Source: Pseudomonadota bacterium (GTDB lineage Bacteria; Pseudomonadota; Gammaproteobacteria; Xanthomonadales; Rhodanobacteraceae). From it: a DNA stretch of 64,000 nucleotides. Location: the NCBI GenBank assembly GCA_023388255.1, contig JAEWGO010000006.1:6560-70559 (forward strand), in the 5' to 3' direction. The notes beneath the pieces are model-generated. The model had not been told where the DNA came from. It did not search any database and saw nothing but the letters and a program-made list of their open reading frames with translations. Made by a program: the position numbers and the translations under genes. This document shows, piece by piece, positions 9,722 through 18,365 of the stretch. How positions within the stretch are numbered: position 1 is the stretch's first letter; every line of letters begins with the position of its first letter.

Positions 9722-10435
9722 TCAGTGCGTACCGAGCACCACGATGGTTTTGCCGGCGACCGAGATCATGCCCTGCTCTTCGAGTTGCTTGAGCACGCGG
9801 CCGACCATTTCGCGCGAACAACCGACGATGCGGCTGATTTCCTGACGCGAGATGCGGATCTGCTTGCCTTCGGGATGGGTCATCGCGTCCGGTTCCTCGA
9901 TCAGATCGAGCAGGGTCTTGGCGACGCGACCGGTCACGTCCATGAAGGCGAGGCGGCTGACCTTGCGCGAAGTGTGCAGCAGACGGTTGGTCAGCTGCGA
10001 CCCGATCGCGAACAGGATCTTCGGACACTCGTCGCGCAGTGGCCCCTCGAACAGGTTGAACATGCGTTCGTAGCCGATCTCGGCGAGTTCGCATGGCGTA
10101 CGCGTACGCACCATGACTTCGCGCCGCGGCGTCTCGACGAACAGGCCCATCTCGCCGATGAATTCGCCGCGGTTGAGGTAGGCAAGGATCAGCTCGCGGC
10201 CTTCCTCGTCTTCCGAGGAAACGGTCAGCGAACCGTCGATGACATAGTAGAGGATGTTGGCCGAATCTCCCGGCCGGATGATGGCGGTCTTGCTGGCGTA
10301 CCGGCGGCGATGGCAGGCAGCCAGGAATCGTTCCATGGCAGCCCGATCCGGAGTCAGCATCGGTGGCGCCTGCACGCGATTCACTTCGCGCTGCAGCGTG
10401 TATCTGAAATCAGCGATCTTGCCTTGTGCTTCCAC
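9722..10435 (-). CDS. clp: Clp, CRP/FNR-family global regulator
   Basis: A 237-residue transcription factor. Residues ~25-150 form a cyclic-nucleotide-type beta-barrel (IIRPGDSANILYYVIDGSL, GEFIGEMGLF), then a dimerisation helix and a C-terminal winged helix with the recognition segment SRQEISRIVGCSREMVGRVL. This is the sequence type of Xanthomonas Clp, which is known to lose DNA binding on binding c-di-GMP and to control extracellular enzymes and virulence; applying that here is inference. The start is GTG; an internal ATG at MLTPDRAAM is a possible alternative. It is adjacent to trpC and divergent from speD, the neighbourhood I associate with Xanthomonads. Confidence 0.93.
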   Translation of the reverse strand: MEAQGKIADFRYTLQREVNRVQAPPMLTPDRAAMERFLAACHRRRYASKTAIIRPGDSANILYYVIDGSLTVSSEDEEGRELILAYLNRGEFIGEMGLFVETPRREVMVRTRTPCELAEIGYERMFNLFEGPLRDECPKILFAIGSQLTNRLLHTSRKVSRLAFMDVTGRVAKTLLDLIEEPDAMTHPEGKQIRISRQEISRIVGCSREMVGRVLKQLEEQGMISVAGKTIVVLGTH

Positions 10436-10692
10436 TCAGGCCCCTTCGACGTCCCGTTCGCGGCATGGCCGCGTCACGACGGAACGCATGGACTTCCATG
10501 CGTTTGCGAGCCCGGCGTGAATGGACATCACCCGAGTCTATTGCAAATTGTGTCCGGAGTCCGCATCTGCGACGCCCTTCGCGGTTTCATCGCGCTGCCG
10601 CTTGGCCCATAATCCGCGCCCCCGGCAATGCGTTGGCAACGTGCTGCCGTGATCCTGTCGTTCGTCGCCGTTCCGTTCCGAGGTGGATTGCC

Positions 10693-11478
10693 GTGGTCAA
10701 ACCCATTCCCCGTCTGCAGTTGCAGGGTTTCAACAACCTGACCAAGGCGCTCAGCTTCAACATCTATGACATCTGCTATGCGGTGTCGGAAGACCAGCGC
10801 CAGCGCTACATCGAGTACATCGACGAGCAATACGATTCCGATCGCCTGACGCAGATCCTGACCGATGTCGCCGACATCATCGGCGCGAACATCCTCAACA
10901 TCGCGCGCCAGGACTACGATCCGCAGGGCGCGTCGGTGACGATCCTGATCTCCGAACACCCGATCGCGGAAAAGCTCGGCAAGGACGTGATTTCGGATGC
11001 GGTGGTGGCGCACCTGGACAAGAGCCACATCACGGTGCACACGTATCCGGAGACGCATCCGCACAACGGCATCGCGACGTTCCGCGCGGACATCGACGTG
11101 GCCACCTGCGGCATCATCTCGCCGCTGAAGGCGTTGAACTTCCTGATCGACAGCTTCGAGTCCGACATCGTCACGATGGACTACCGCGTGCGCGGCTTCA
11201 CCCGCGACGTGAAGGGCCGCAAGCACTACATCGACCACAAGATCAATTCGGTGCAGGACTACCTGGCCAAGCACATCCGCCAGAAGTACGAGATGTTCGA
11301 CGTCAACGTCTACCAGGAAAACATCTTCCACACCAAGATGCATGTGAAGGACTTCGATCTCGACACCTACCTGTTCGAGGCGAACGCCGACGACCTCTCG
11401 TTCAAGGAGCGCCAGCGCATCGAGCAATTGCTCAAGCGCGAGATCGAGGAGTTGTTCCACGGGCGCAATCTGATGTGA
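10693..11478 (+). CDS. speD: S-adenosylmethionine decarboxylase proenzyme
   Basis: A 261-residue bacterial SpeD making decarboxylated SAM, the aminopropyl donor for spermidine. The proenzyme cleaves itself at a Lys-Ser bond to create the pyruvoyl cofactor; the segment DKSHITVHTYPETHP carries that serine. Another conserved block is CGIISPLKALNFLIDS. The start is GTG at MVKPIPRLQLQGFNNLTKAL, preceded by AGGTGG at six bases; a longer open frame reaches upstream, but the extension has no family resemblance. Confidence 0.95.
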   Translation: MVKPIPRLQLQGFNNLTKALSFNIYDICYAVSEDQRQRYIEYIDEQYDSDRLTQILTDVADIIGANILNIARQDYDPQGASVTILISEHPIAEKLGKDVISDAVVAHLDKSHITVHTYPETHPHNGIATFRADIDVATCGIISPLKALNFLIDSFESDIVTMDYRVRGFTRDVKGRKHYIDHKINSVQDYLAKHIRQKYEMFDVNVYQENIFHTKMHVKDFDLDTYLFEANADDLSFKERQRIEQLLKREIEELFHGRNLM

Positions 11479-11485
11479 AGGGAAT

Positions 11486-11530
11486 CGGGAATCGACGACA
11501 AGCGCGGTGTTCGCGCAGTCACGATTCCCG
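11486..11530. terminator. Bidirectional terminator candidate between speD and coq7
   Basis: Outer 9-bp stem CGGGAATCG with its exact complement at 11522-11530, enclosing an inner GCGCG/CGCGC stem. It fills the 69-base gap between convergent speD and coq7. Confidence 0.55.
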
Positions 11531-11547
11531 TCGCCTGCGAGCGGGGC

Positions 11548-12192
11548 TCACAGGCGATACGCTGCAGCCTTCATCACGTTCGAGGCGAGCTTCATCAGCG
11601 CCGGGATCGGCGCCGGCAGCAGGCGCGCGCCGGCTGCGAGCGCATGCTCGGCGTGACGGGCCTCGTCTTCCTTCATCTGCGCGACGATTGCGCGACTGCG
11701 CTCATCGCCGGGTGGCAGCGTTTCAAGGTGCTCGCCGAGATGCGCCTCGACCTGGCGTTCGGTTTCGACCACGAAGCCGAGGCTGAGGCGATCGCCGACC
11801 AGTCCCGCGCCCGCGCCGATCGCGTAGGCGCCCGCATACCAGAATGGATTGAGCAGGCTCGGCCGGCTGCCGAGTTCTTCGAGGCGCGCACCGCACCAGG
11901 ACAGGTGATCGGTTTCCTCGGCGGCCGCATCCAGCATCTGCTGGCGCATCGACGCTTCGCGCGCGACCGCAGCCTGGCCAAAATACAGCGCCTGCGCACA
12001 GACCTCGCCGACATGGTTCACGCGCATCAAACCGGCTGCGTGGCGGCGCGCGCCTTCATCAAGTTCGATGTCGGTGACGCCGAGCGCCGGCGACGGCCGC
12101 GCCGTGACCGGCGTGGCGACGAACACGGTTTCCAGCGCGCGCTCGACTTCCACGAGCAGGCGGTCCAGTGGCGAGAGGGGGCGGGCGGTCAT
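11548..12192 (-). CDS. coq7: 2-polyprenyl-3-methyl-6-methoxybenzoquinol hydroxylase
   Basis: A 214-residue di-iron hydroxylase of the Coq7/UbiF-replacement family, carrying out the last ring hydroxylation of ubiquinone synthesis. Carboxylate/histidine ligands are visible in two half-sites: NHVGEVCAQ with EETDHL, and ETERQVEAHL with EDEARHAEHA. Length and order match bacterial Coq7. The ATG overlaps the stop of the upstream Fe-S protein gene (ATGA), so the two are co-translated. A much longer frame continues upstream out of phase with glcF; it is a shadow of that gene. Confidence 0.94.
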   Translation of the reverse strand: MTARPLSPLDRLLVEVERALETVFVATPVTARPSPALGVTDIELDEGARRHAAGLMRVNHVGEVCAQALYFGQAAVAREASMRQQMLDAAAEETDHLSWCGARLEELGSRPSLLNPFWYAGAYAIGAGAGLVGDRLSLGFVVETERQVEAHLGEHLETLPPGDERSRAIVAQMKEDEARHAEHALAAGARLLPAPIPALMKLASNVMKAAAYRL

Positions 12193-13454
12193 GGCGCGGT
12201 AGTTTCCAGTTGTTGCGCGAGCAAGGCCAGCGGGTGGCGTACCGGGATGTCCGCGGCGCGTTGACGCAGGCCATTGCCGAGATGGATGCGGCAGCCGATG
12301 TTGGTCGTCAACACGAGATCCGGTGCCAGTGTGACGGCTTGGTCGAGTTTCTCGTCGCGCAGGCGGTCGGCGAAATCCGGCTGCTCGATGAAGTAGCTGC
12401 CGCCCGCACCGCAACAGCGTGGCTGTTCCGGCAACGCCAGCACGGTCAGTTCGGGAATCCGCGCCAGCATCGCGCCGATCGCCTTTGCGCCGCCGACGAC
12501 ATTCACCTGCGTGCAGGGCAAATGCAGTGCCGCGCGTGCGGCGAGCGGGCAGAAACGCAGCGCGGCGAAGCCGGGATCGGCGGCAATGTAGGCGAGACTG
12601 TCGACGACACTCAGCGATGTGCCGGCCACGACCTGGTCGCGCAGATCGCCGAAGCAGCCGCTGGCGCAACTCAGTACGACGTCCGCGCCGCAGTTTTTCA
12701 GCGCTTCGCGCGTCGTTGCTGCCTGCGCATCGGCTCCTCGGGTGTCGCCTTGATGGCGCGGCAGCGCGCCGCAACAAATTGTGCCGGGCAATTCGACCAC
12801 TTCGTGGCCGAGCGCTTCGAGCAGGCGGCGCGCCGCGACCAAGGTGTCGCGGTCGTAGACGCTGGCGACGCAGCCGCGGAACAGCGCGACGCGGCCTCGT
12901 GTGGCGTATGCGTTGGTCACGACGGGAAGGTCGATCGCGCATGGCAGGTCGGGCTGCGTCGCAGCGAGTCGTCGCGCGGTCGAGCCTTGCGGCAGCCAGC
13001 GCGCCAGCGCAGGCATCCAGCGACCGGTACGCAACGCGGCACCGATGCGTGCGAGTGCGGTCAATCGCTGCGGATCGCGCAGCCAGCGCTGCAGGCGCGT
13101 CGGCGCGGGACGCCGGTCGGCCAGCAGTGCGCGCGTCTGCACGAGGATGGATTCGTACTGCACCTGCGACGGGCAGACCTTCTGGCAGGACAGGCAGCCG
13201 AGGCAGTGGTCCAGATGCATCAGCGCGCGCGGCGCGGGTTGCAGCGCGCCGGTCGCCAGCGCCTTGGCCAGCGCGATGCGTCCGCGCGGGGATTCGGCCT
13301 CGATCGCGTCGAGGCGATAGGTTGGGCAATGCGGCAGGCACAGGCCGCACATCACGCACTGGTCGGCCAGCGCCGACAAGGGCGTGTCGGGCGTCGCCGG
13401 AGTCGACAGGGTGACGGGATAGTGGGCGGACATGGATTTCATGCTAACATTCAC
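12189..13454 (-). CDS. glcF: (Fe-S)-binding oxidoreductase subunit, GlcF-like
   Basis: About 421 residues with two ferredoxin-type 4Fe-4S motifs at the N-terminus (CVMCGLCLPHC and CLGCLSCQKVC) and two cysteine-rich CCG domains (GTICCGALPRHQGD; PRCCGAGGSYF), the layout of the glycolate oxidase iron-sulfur subunit. It would pass electrons from a flavoprotein such as GlcD/E to quinone; no flavoprotein gene is nearby, so the partner is unknown. The GTG start at 13454 is shown; ATGs at 13442 and 13433 are alternatives and the last gives the cleanest N-terminus. It is coupled to coq7, an association with quinones that may be functional. Confidence 0.85.
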   Translation of the reverse strand: MNVSMKSMSAHYPVTLSTPATPDTPLSALADQCVMCGLCLPHCPTYRLDAIEAESPRGRIALAKALATGALQPAPRALMHLDHCLGCLSCQKVCPSQVQYESILVQTRALLADRRPAPTRLQRWLRDPQRLTALARIGAALRTGRWMPALARWLPQGSTARRLAATQPDLPCAIDLPVVTNAYATRGRVALFRGCVASVYDRDTLVAARRLLEALGHEVVELPGTICCGALPRHQGDTRGADAQAATTREALKNCGADVVLSCASGCFGDLRDQVVAGTSLSVVDSLAYIAADPGFAALRFCPLAARAALHLPCTQVNVVGGAKAIGAMLARIPELTVLALPEQPRCCGAGGSYFIEQPDFADRLRDEKLDQAVTLAPDLVLTTNIGCRIHLGNGLRQRAADIPVRHPLALLAQQLETTAP

Positions 13455-13480
13455 GGTTCGCGTTGGCCGGAGTTTCCCGG

Positions 13481-13509
13481 TTGCCAGCGTCGGGCGTTTC
13501 CGCTATTCT
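13481..13509 (+). promoter_or_regulatory. Sigma-70-type promoter for rplM-rpsI
   Basis: TTGCCA at 13481-13486 and TATTCT at 13504-13509 with 17-base spacing, about 59 bases before the rplM ATG. It lies in the divergent gap next to the glcF start. Confidence 0.6.
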
Positions 13510-13567
13510 CCCGCGCCCTCATTTCTAGCGCGCCCGCAGTTCGGGGCCGAACCAGAGTCTTCCGGAT

Positions 13568-14017
13568 ATGAAAACGATCAGCGCCAAAGCTGAAAGCGTC
13601 AAACGCGACTGGTACGTGGTCGATGCCACGGACAAGACGCTCGGCCGCCTGTGCACCGAACTCGCGCACCGCCTGCGCGGCAAGCACAAGCCGGTTTACA
13701 CCCCGCACGTCGATACCGGCGATTACCTCGTCGTGATCAATGCGGAAAAGATCTCCGTCACCGGCAAAAAGCTGGAAGACAAGAACTACCACCGCTTCAC
13801 CGGCCACATCGGCAACCTCAAGACGACCGCGCTGAAGGACATGCTTGCCCGGCATCCCGAGCGCGTCATCGAGATCGGCGTGAAAGGCATGCTGCCGAAG
13901 AATCCGTTGGGCCGCGCAATGTATCGCAAGCTCAAGGTCTACGCCGGCGCGAGCCATCCGCACGAAGCCCAGCAGCCACAGGTGCTGGACATCAACACTG
14001 CTACCAGCAAATCCTGA
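13568..14017 (+). CDS. rplM: 50S ribosomal protein L13
   Basis: A 149-residue large-subunit protein, slightly longer than the usual 142 because of a C-terminal tail. Signatures: WYVVDATDKTLGRLCTELAHRLRGKHK, a GDYVVVIN-like segment and GMLPKNPLGRAMYRKLKVYAG. A -35/-10 pair lies upstream, and rpsI follows after 14 bases, the standard rplM-rpsI operon. Confidence 0.98.
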   Translation: MKTISAKAESVKRDWYVVDATDKTLGRLCTELAHRLRGKHKPVYTPHVDTGDYLVVINAEKISVTGKKLEDKNYHRFTGHIGNLKTTALKDMLARHPERVIEIGVKGMLPKNPLGRAMYRKLKVYAGASHPHEAQQPQVLDINTATSKS

Positions 14018-14031
14018 TAAAGGCATCGACG

Positions 14032-14424
14032 ATGGCGATTCAGCAAAACTACGGCACCGGCCGTCGCAAGTCCTCCGCAGCGCGCGTGTTCCTGCGCAAG
14101 GGCAGCGGCAGCATCGTTGTCAACGGCAAGCCGCTCGATGATTTCTTCGGCCGCGAGACCTCGCGCATGATCGTGCGCCAGCCGCTCGAACTGACCGAGA
14201 ACCAGGACAAGTTCGACGTGCTCGTCACGGTCGAAGGTGGTGGCATGACCGGTCAGGCCGGTGCCATCCGTCTTGGTATCGCGCGCGCTCTGGTCGAATA
14301 CGACGAGGCGCTGAAGTCGCCGCTGCGCAGGGCGGGCTTCATGACCCGTGATGCCCGCGAGGTCGAGCGCAAGAAAGTCGGCCTGCACAAGGCACGTCGC
14401 GCCACGCAGTACTCGAAGCGTTAA
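14032..14424 (+). CDS. rpsI: 30S ribosomal protein S9
   Basis: A 130-residue S9 with GTGRRKSSAARVFL near the N-terminus, GQAGAIRLGIARAL in the middle and the invariant basic C-terminus ending QYSKR that reaches the ribosomal P site. The ATG at MAIQQNYGTGRRK was chosen for family length. It is the second gene of the rplM operon; tRNA-Gln begins 12 bases after the stop and may be part of the same transcript. Confidence 0.98.
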   Translation: MAIQQNYGTGRRKSSAARVFLRKGSGSIVVNGKPLDDFFGRETSRMIVRQPLELTENQDKFDVLVTVEGGGMTGQAGAIRLGIARALVEYDEALKSPLRRAGFMTRDAREVERKKVGLHKARRATQYSKR

Positions 14425-14436
14425 GCCCAGCCTCAT

Positions 14437-14511
14437 AGCCCCGTCGCCAAGCGGTAAGGCACCTGACTCTGACTCAGGCATTCGGTGGTTCGAATCCATC
14501 CGGGGCTGCCA
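14437..14511 (+). tRNA. tRNA-Gln (anticodon CTG)
   Basis: Seventy-five bases including encoded CCA. A complete cloverleaf can be drawn: 7-bp acceptor stem (AGCCCCG with CGGGGCT), D arm CGCCAAGCGGTAAGGC, anticodon stem CCTGA/TCAGG with loop CTCTGAC, T arm GGTTCGAATCC, and G as discriminator. The anticodon CTG reads CAG. Confidence 0.96.
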
Positions 14512-14561
14512 AAAACCTGATCCGACTGCATCGATCCGGTACGCATGTCCGGTCAGAAACG

Positions 14562-14587
14562 AAAAACCCGCCATTGGCGGGTTTTTT
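14562..14587 (+). terminator. Intrinsic terminator after rplM-rpsI-tRNA-Gln
   Basis: An 11-bp stem (AAAAACCCGCC, three-base loop, complement) running directly into T6. With A5 on the other side it can also act on the minus strand. Confidence 0.93.
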
Positions 14588-14700
14588 CGTTTCCGAAGTT
14601 CGCCGGTCATGGCAACGAGGCGGGGCATGCGCGGCTGCGCGCAGTGGTCGGTGTCACGACCTCCGTGGGCTGGCGGCGAATCCGATGCCCGCAACCGGAA

Positions 14701-16242
14701 CTACCGGCGTCGCGCTCCGCCTCGCAATTGCGTCGTGACGGCAAGCGCAGCCAACAGGGCCACCATGCACACCGCCCCCCATCCGGACACGGTGGGTACC
14801 GGCGCCGCCATCTGTGCTGGTGGCGGCGCCTGTCGTTCGTATGCGCCGATGTCGGCTGCGGCGCCGGATACGCGCGCGAATGGTGCCCCGCGCTGGTCAT
14901 AGGCGTTCGCCAGCGGATTGGCGCCGGCATCGATTGCAGGGCTATCTTCCAGCAACGCATGCGTGCGCGTCAGGCCGCCGTTGAAAGCGAGCGGACCGAG
15001 TTGCGGATCGATATCGCGCGTATCCGGCGGCAGATCGAGGTTCGGACTGTAGCTGCCGACCAGATTGTGGCTGCCGCCTACCGTGGCGGTGGTGGTCTGC
15101 AGCGGTTGAGCCTGCACGTCCGGAAAGCTGGCGACGAGCGGGTCGGTACTGTCCACCGCTGCGTTGCCGTGCACGATGCTGCTGTTGAACGACGATCCGT
15201 CGGCCGCAAGCCAGACGCCTCCGCCGACGCCGCGGTTCGCGGTCACCGTGCTGTTGTCGAGCTGCATGGCCGATGGCCAACGCAGGAATACGCCGCCGCC
15301 GGCGCCGCTCGCCGCGACGTTGCCGGAGATCGTGCTGTTCGATACCTGGATGCTGGTGAACGTGGCGATGCCGCCGCCGCGGCCTTGGCTGACATTCGAA
15401 TCGATCGTCGAGCCGCTGATCTGGCCGCCGCGCACGCTGATCACGCCGCCGCCGATGTCGTAGCTGGTGCGACCGACGTTGACATGGTGCTCGGCGCGAT
15501 TGCCGCTGACCGTGCTGTCGACGAATTGCATCAGGTAGACGAACGCGGCGCCACCGAACGCCGCGGTGCCGGCGTCCTCGTGCACGCCGTTGGCCACGTT
15601 GCCGGACAGCGTGCTGTTGGACAAGGTCAGCGCATACGCATAGATCGCGCCGCCGTAGGCGCCTTCGCCGCCGGCGTAGCAGCTGCTGACCATGCTGTCG
15701 GTAAGCGTGAGGTAGCCGGCCGAGGCGATGCAGCCGCCGCCGGCGACATGGAAACCTGTGGCGCGGTCGCGGCCGTTGCGGATCGTCAGCGCATTCAGTG
15801 CCAATTCGCCATGCCCGGGATGGATGAAGACGCGATCGGCGGCGTTGCCGTCGATCGCCAATACACCGCGGCCGGGGCCGGTCAGCGTCAGATTGTCCAA
15901 CGGAACCGGAATCGCCCCGGTCTGCAGCGTGATCGTGCCGCAATGGAGCGTGGTCAGGTCGATCGTGTCGCCATCCGCTGCCGCCGCGACCGCTGCGCGC
16001 AGGCTGCCGGGGCCGTCATCAGCGCAGGTGGTCACCGTCAGCGCGGAACCGGGTGTCGCGGGGCGGTGCCGGCTCGGCGCCGGAAAGTCCGCAAAGATGC
16101 GATGTGCCGGCTCGGCACGCAACGCGACCCGCGCGTTGTCGGCTGCCTGCGCCGCAATGTTGCCGGCCGCGAGCGCGCCCATCAAAGCGATCGCCAGCGG
16201 CGTGCTGCGCAGCGACTGGAATGGATGAACGGATGCCGGCAT
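14701..16242 (-). CDS. Secreted beta-helix (choice-of-anchor Q-like) protein with IPTL-CTERM-like tail
   Basis: A 513-residue exported protein. It has a signal sequence (~12-35), then a CxDDGPGSLRAA block typical of choice-of-anchor Q proteins, then a right-handed parallel beta-helix rich in short repeats such as LTLSNSTLSGNVANG (~95-400) and a closing SPAIDAGANPLANAYDQRG / DIGAYERQ segment. The C-terminus has the three-part sorting-signal form: VPTVSGWG, a ~16-residue hydrophobic stretch, and a final RGGARRR. That is a variant of the IPTL-CTERM signal (usual core IPTLSEWG). GGGGAGA precedes the ATG. Likely a surface protein; ligand unknown. A longer frame running upstream is a shadow of rpiA. 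Confidence 0.85.
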   Translation of the reverse strand: MPASVHPFQSLRSTPLAIALMGALAAGNIAAQAADNARVALRAEPAHRIFADFPAPSRHRPATPGSALTVTTCADDGPGSLRAAVAAAADGDTIDLTTLHCGTITLQTGAIPVPLDNLTLTGPGRGVLAIDGNAADRVFIHPGHGELALNALTIRNGRDRATGFHVAGGGCIASAGYLTLTDSMVSSCYAGGEGAYGGAIYAYALTLSNSTLSGNVANGVHEDAGTAAFGGAAFVYLMQFVDSTVSGNRAEHHVNVGRTSYDIGGGVISVRGGQISGSTIDSNVSQGRGGGIATFTSIQVSNSTISGNVAASGAGGGVFLRWPSAMQLDNSTVTANRGVGGGVWLAADGSSFNSSIVHGNAAVDSTDPLVASFPDVQAQPLQTTTATVGGSHNLVGSYSPNLDLPPDTRDIDPQLGPLAFNGGLTRTHALLEDSPAIDAGANPLANAYDQRGAPFARVSGAAADIGAYERQAPPPAQMAAPVPTVSGWGAVCMVALLAALAVTTQLRGGARRR

Positions 16243-16337
16243 GCGATCTCCCCTCGCCGTAATGTCGTCCTGACTATACGGCTTGCGGCACCGGGATCGG
16301 ACACGTGCCGCGGCGAAAGACGTGCCGCGGCGACACT

Positions 16338-16985
16338 TCAGCGCATTTCCTCTGCGCCGATGAGCACGACATCGGCCGGGCGTTGCGCAAACAGCCCGAC
16401 CGTGACGACGCCGGCGATCTGGTTCAGATCGCGCTCCAGCCCGACCGGATCGGCGATGCGCAGGCCATGCACGTCGAGGATCCAGTTGCCGTTGTCGGTG
16501 ACTACGCCGTCGCGCCAGACCGGCTGGCCGCCGTGGCGGACGATCTGGCGCGCGACGTGGCTGCGCGCCATCGGAATCACCTCGACCGGCAACGGGAAGC
16601 GACCGAGCACATCGACGCGCTTGCTCGGATCGATGATGCAGATGAACCGGCCCGCGGTCGCGGCGATGATCTTCTCGCGCGTAAGCGCACCGCCGCCACC
16701 CTTGATCAGGCGGCGCTGCGCATCGCATTCGTCGGCGCCGTCGATGTATAGCGGAATTTCGCCGGTTGCATTGAGGTCGAGCACGGCGATGCCGCGTTCC
16801 GTGAGCAGGCGCGTGGATTGCTCGGAACTCGATACCGCGCCTTCGATGTCGTGCCTGCGCTCGGCCAGTGCGTCGATGAAGTGGGCGACCGTCGAGCCGG
16901 TGCCGACGCCGACGATCATGCCGTTCTCGACATAGCGCATCGCCGCGCGACCTGCGAGGCGCTTTCCCTCGTCGTTGCTGCTCAT
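16338..16985 (-). CDS. rpiA: Ribose-5-phosphate isomerase A
   Basis: A 215-residue enzyme interconverting ribose 5-phosphate and ribulose 5-phosphate in the non-oxidative pentose phosphate pathway. Motifs: VGVGTGSTVAHFIDAL (phosphate loop), YIDGADECD with the catalytic aspartate, and LIKGGGGALTREKI. Length agrees with the family (~219). It sits 60 bases downstream of the EVE gene on the same strand. Confidence 0.97.
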   Translation of the reverse strand: MSSNDEGKRLAGRAAMRYVENGMIVGVGTGSTVAHFIDALAERRHDIEGAVSSSEQSTRLLTERGIAVLDLNATGEIPLYIDGADECDAQRRLIKGGGGALTREKIIAATAGRFICIIDPSKRVDVLGRFPLPVEVIPMARSHVARQIVRHGGQPVWRDGVVTDNGNWILDVHGLRIADPVGLERDLNQIAGVVTVGLFAQRPADVVLIGAEEMR

Positions 16986-17045
16986 GATTGGGTGTTGTCC
17001 GAGAAGTGAGTCGATATCGTTTGTTGATGCATTGCCGAATCCCGG

Positions 17046-17498
17046 CTATTCGAGCGCCAGGATCGCATTCCACTGCGCCTTCGTGACCGGCAGCACCGAC
17101 AGGCGGTTGCCTCGCTGAAGCAAGGCGAAGCCTTCCAGTTCCGGTCGCAACTTGAGCTCGGTCAGCGTGACTGTGCGCTTCAGCCGGCGCTTGAAGCTGA
17201 CGTCGACCATCATCCAGCGCGGATTCTCCGGCGTGCTGCCGGCATCGAAATAATCGCTCTTGCGGTCGAACTGGGTCGGATCCGGGTAGGCCTCGGCCGC
17301 GACCTCGGCCACGCCGACTACGCCGGGCTCGGCACAACTGGAGTGGTAGAACAGAACGCCGTCGCCGGGCTTCATGCCGTCGCGCATGAAATTGCGCGCC
17401 TGGTAATTGCGCACGCCGGTCCACGGCTCGGTGCCGGTGCGTTCGAGGTCGTCGATCGAGAACGCATCGGGCTCGGATTTCATCAACCAGTAGTGCAT
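17046..17498 (-). CDS. EVE domain protein (YTH/PUA-like fold)
   Basis: A 150-residue single-domain protein starting MHYWLMKSEPDAFSIDDL, with the family motifs WTGVRNYQARN, GDGVLFYHS and a C-terminal LPVTKAQWNAIL. EVE domains are PUA-like folds thought to bind modified bases in RNA or DNA; no substrate can be assigned here. The start after GGAAGCAACCC was preferred over a 15-residue longer frame. It lies between fau and rpiA in a minus-strand row of housekeeping genes. Confidence 0.92.
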   Translation of the reverse strand: MHYWLMKSEPDAFSIDDLERTGTEPWTGVRNYQARNFMRDGMKPGDGVLFYHSSCAEPGVVGVAEVAAEAYPDPTQFDRKSDYFDAGSTPENPRWMMVDVSFKRRLKRTVTLTELKLRPELEGFALLQRGNRLSVLPVTKAQWNAILALE

Positions 17499-17543
17499 GG
17501 GTTGCTTCCTCGCAAGGCTGCGGACTTTAGCGGCCGGCCGCAA

Positions 17544-18179
17544 TCATGCGACCGGGGCGGTGAGATCGATCAGCTCGCGTTCGGTGGCGACGTAGTCCAG
17601 CCGCACGTCCCACGGGCAAGTCTCGATCGCATCGACTTCCTGCGCTGCGTAACCGATGCCGACCAACACCGGTTTGGCGACATCCGCGCGATCGCGCAGG
17701 AACGCGAAGCTGCGATCGTAGTAGCCGCCGCCAAAGCCGAGACGATGGCCGGCGCGGTCGAAACCGACCAGCGGAAGCAGCACCACGTCGAGCTGGTCCG
17801 GTGGCAGCAGATCGTCTTCCGCGCAGACCGGCTCGGGAATGCCATAGCGATTCGTAGCCAGTTCGATGCGCGGCTGCCACGGTGCGAAACGCAGCAAGCG
17901 ATCCGCGCCAACCACCGGCAGGTGCCAGGCCTGGCCACGCGCACGCACGCCTTGCATCAGCGCCGCCAATGGCAATTCGCCCGCGACTGCCCAGTAGCCG
18001 GCGATGCGACGATCGGTCAGGAACTCCGGAACCTGCTCGAGCTGTGCCACCAGTCCCTGCGCTGCGTTGATCCGCTCGGCAGGCGTCAGCCGTTCGCGCC
18101 GCAGCCGCAATTGCTTGCGCAACGCCAGACGCATTTCGTTTGCGGGGGAAGAAGATGAGACGGGCATGTCCGTTGGCAT
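17544..18179 (-). CDS. fau: 5-formyltetrahydrofolate cyclo-ligase
   Basis: About 211 residues. It converts 5-formyl-THF to 5,10-methenyl-THF with ATP. The C-terminal signature VVLLPLVGFDRAGHRLGFGGGYYDRSFAFL is intact, and IAGYWAVAGE lies in the substrate region. The start is uncertain: ATGs at 18179, 18167 and 18134 all fit, and no strong ribosome-binding site decides. The frame running further upstream is rejected because it enters the 6S RNA region. Location just downstream of 6S RNA is the classical ssrS-ygfA arrangement. Confidence 0.9.
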   Translation of the reverse strand: MPTDMPVSSSSPANEMRLALRKQLRLRRERLTPAERINAAQGLVAQLEQVPEFLTDRRIAGYWAVAGELPLAALMQGVRARGQAWHLPVVGADRLLRFAPWQPRIELATNRYGIPEPVCAEDDLLPPDQLDVVLLPLVGFDRAGHRLGFGGGYYDRSFAFLRDRADVAKPVLVGIGYAAQEVDAIETCPWDVRLDYVATERELIDLTAPVA

Positions 18180-18365
18180 CGCATGCCCCAGGCGGTTCAG
18201 GCTTCCAATCGACCGAACGACTGCGTGAGTCGAAGCCTGCTGTTCATCGAAAAGTGCGGCCATGGATGGCCGCTGGTAGACCGTACGAAGACGCGTCGTC
18301 GGAAAAGCAGGTCTGCGCTTCGCCGAAGCAGCGATCAAGGACGACCGCAAAAGCAAAGCAAAAAA

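Noticed and set aside
11548..13359. 603-codon minus-strand frame containing coq7
   Set aside because: Only its last 214 codons are Coq7; the rest is an Arg/Ala-rich shadow of the glcF gene in another phase.
14701..17424. 907-codon minus-strand frame covering three genes
   Set aside because: Residues before MPASVHPFQ are low-complexity shadow of rpiA and the EVE gene; the real gene starts at 16242 with a good ribosome-binding site.
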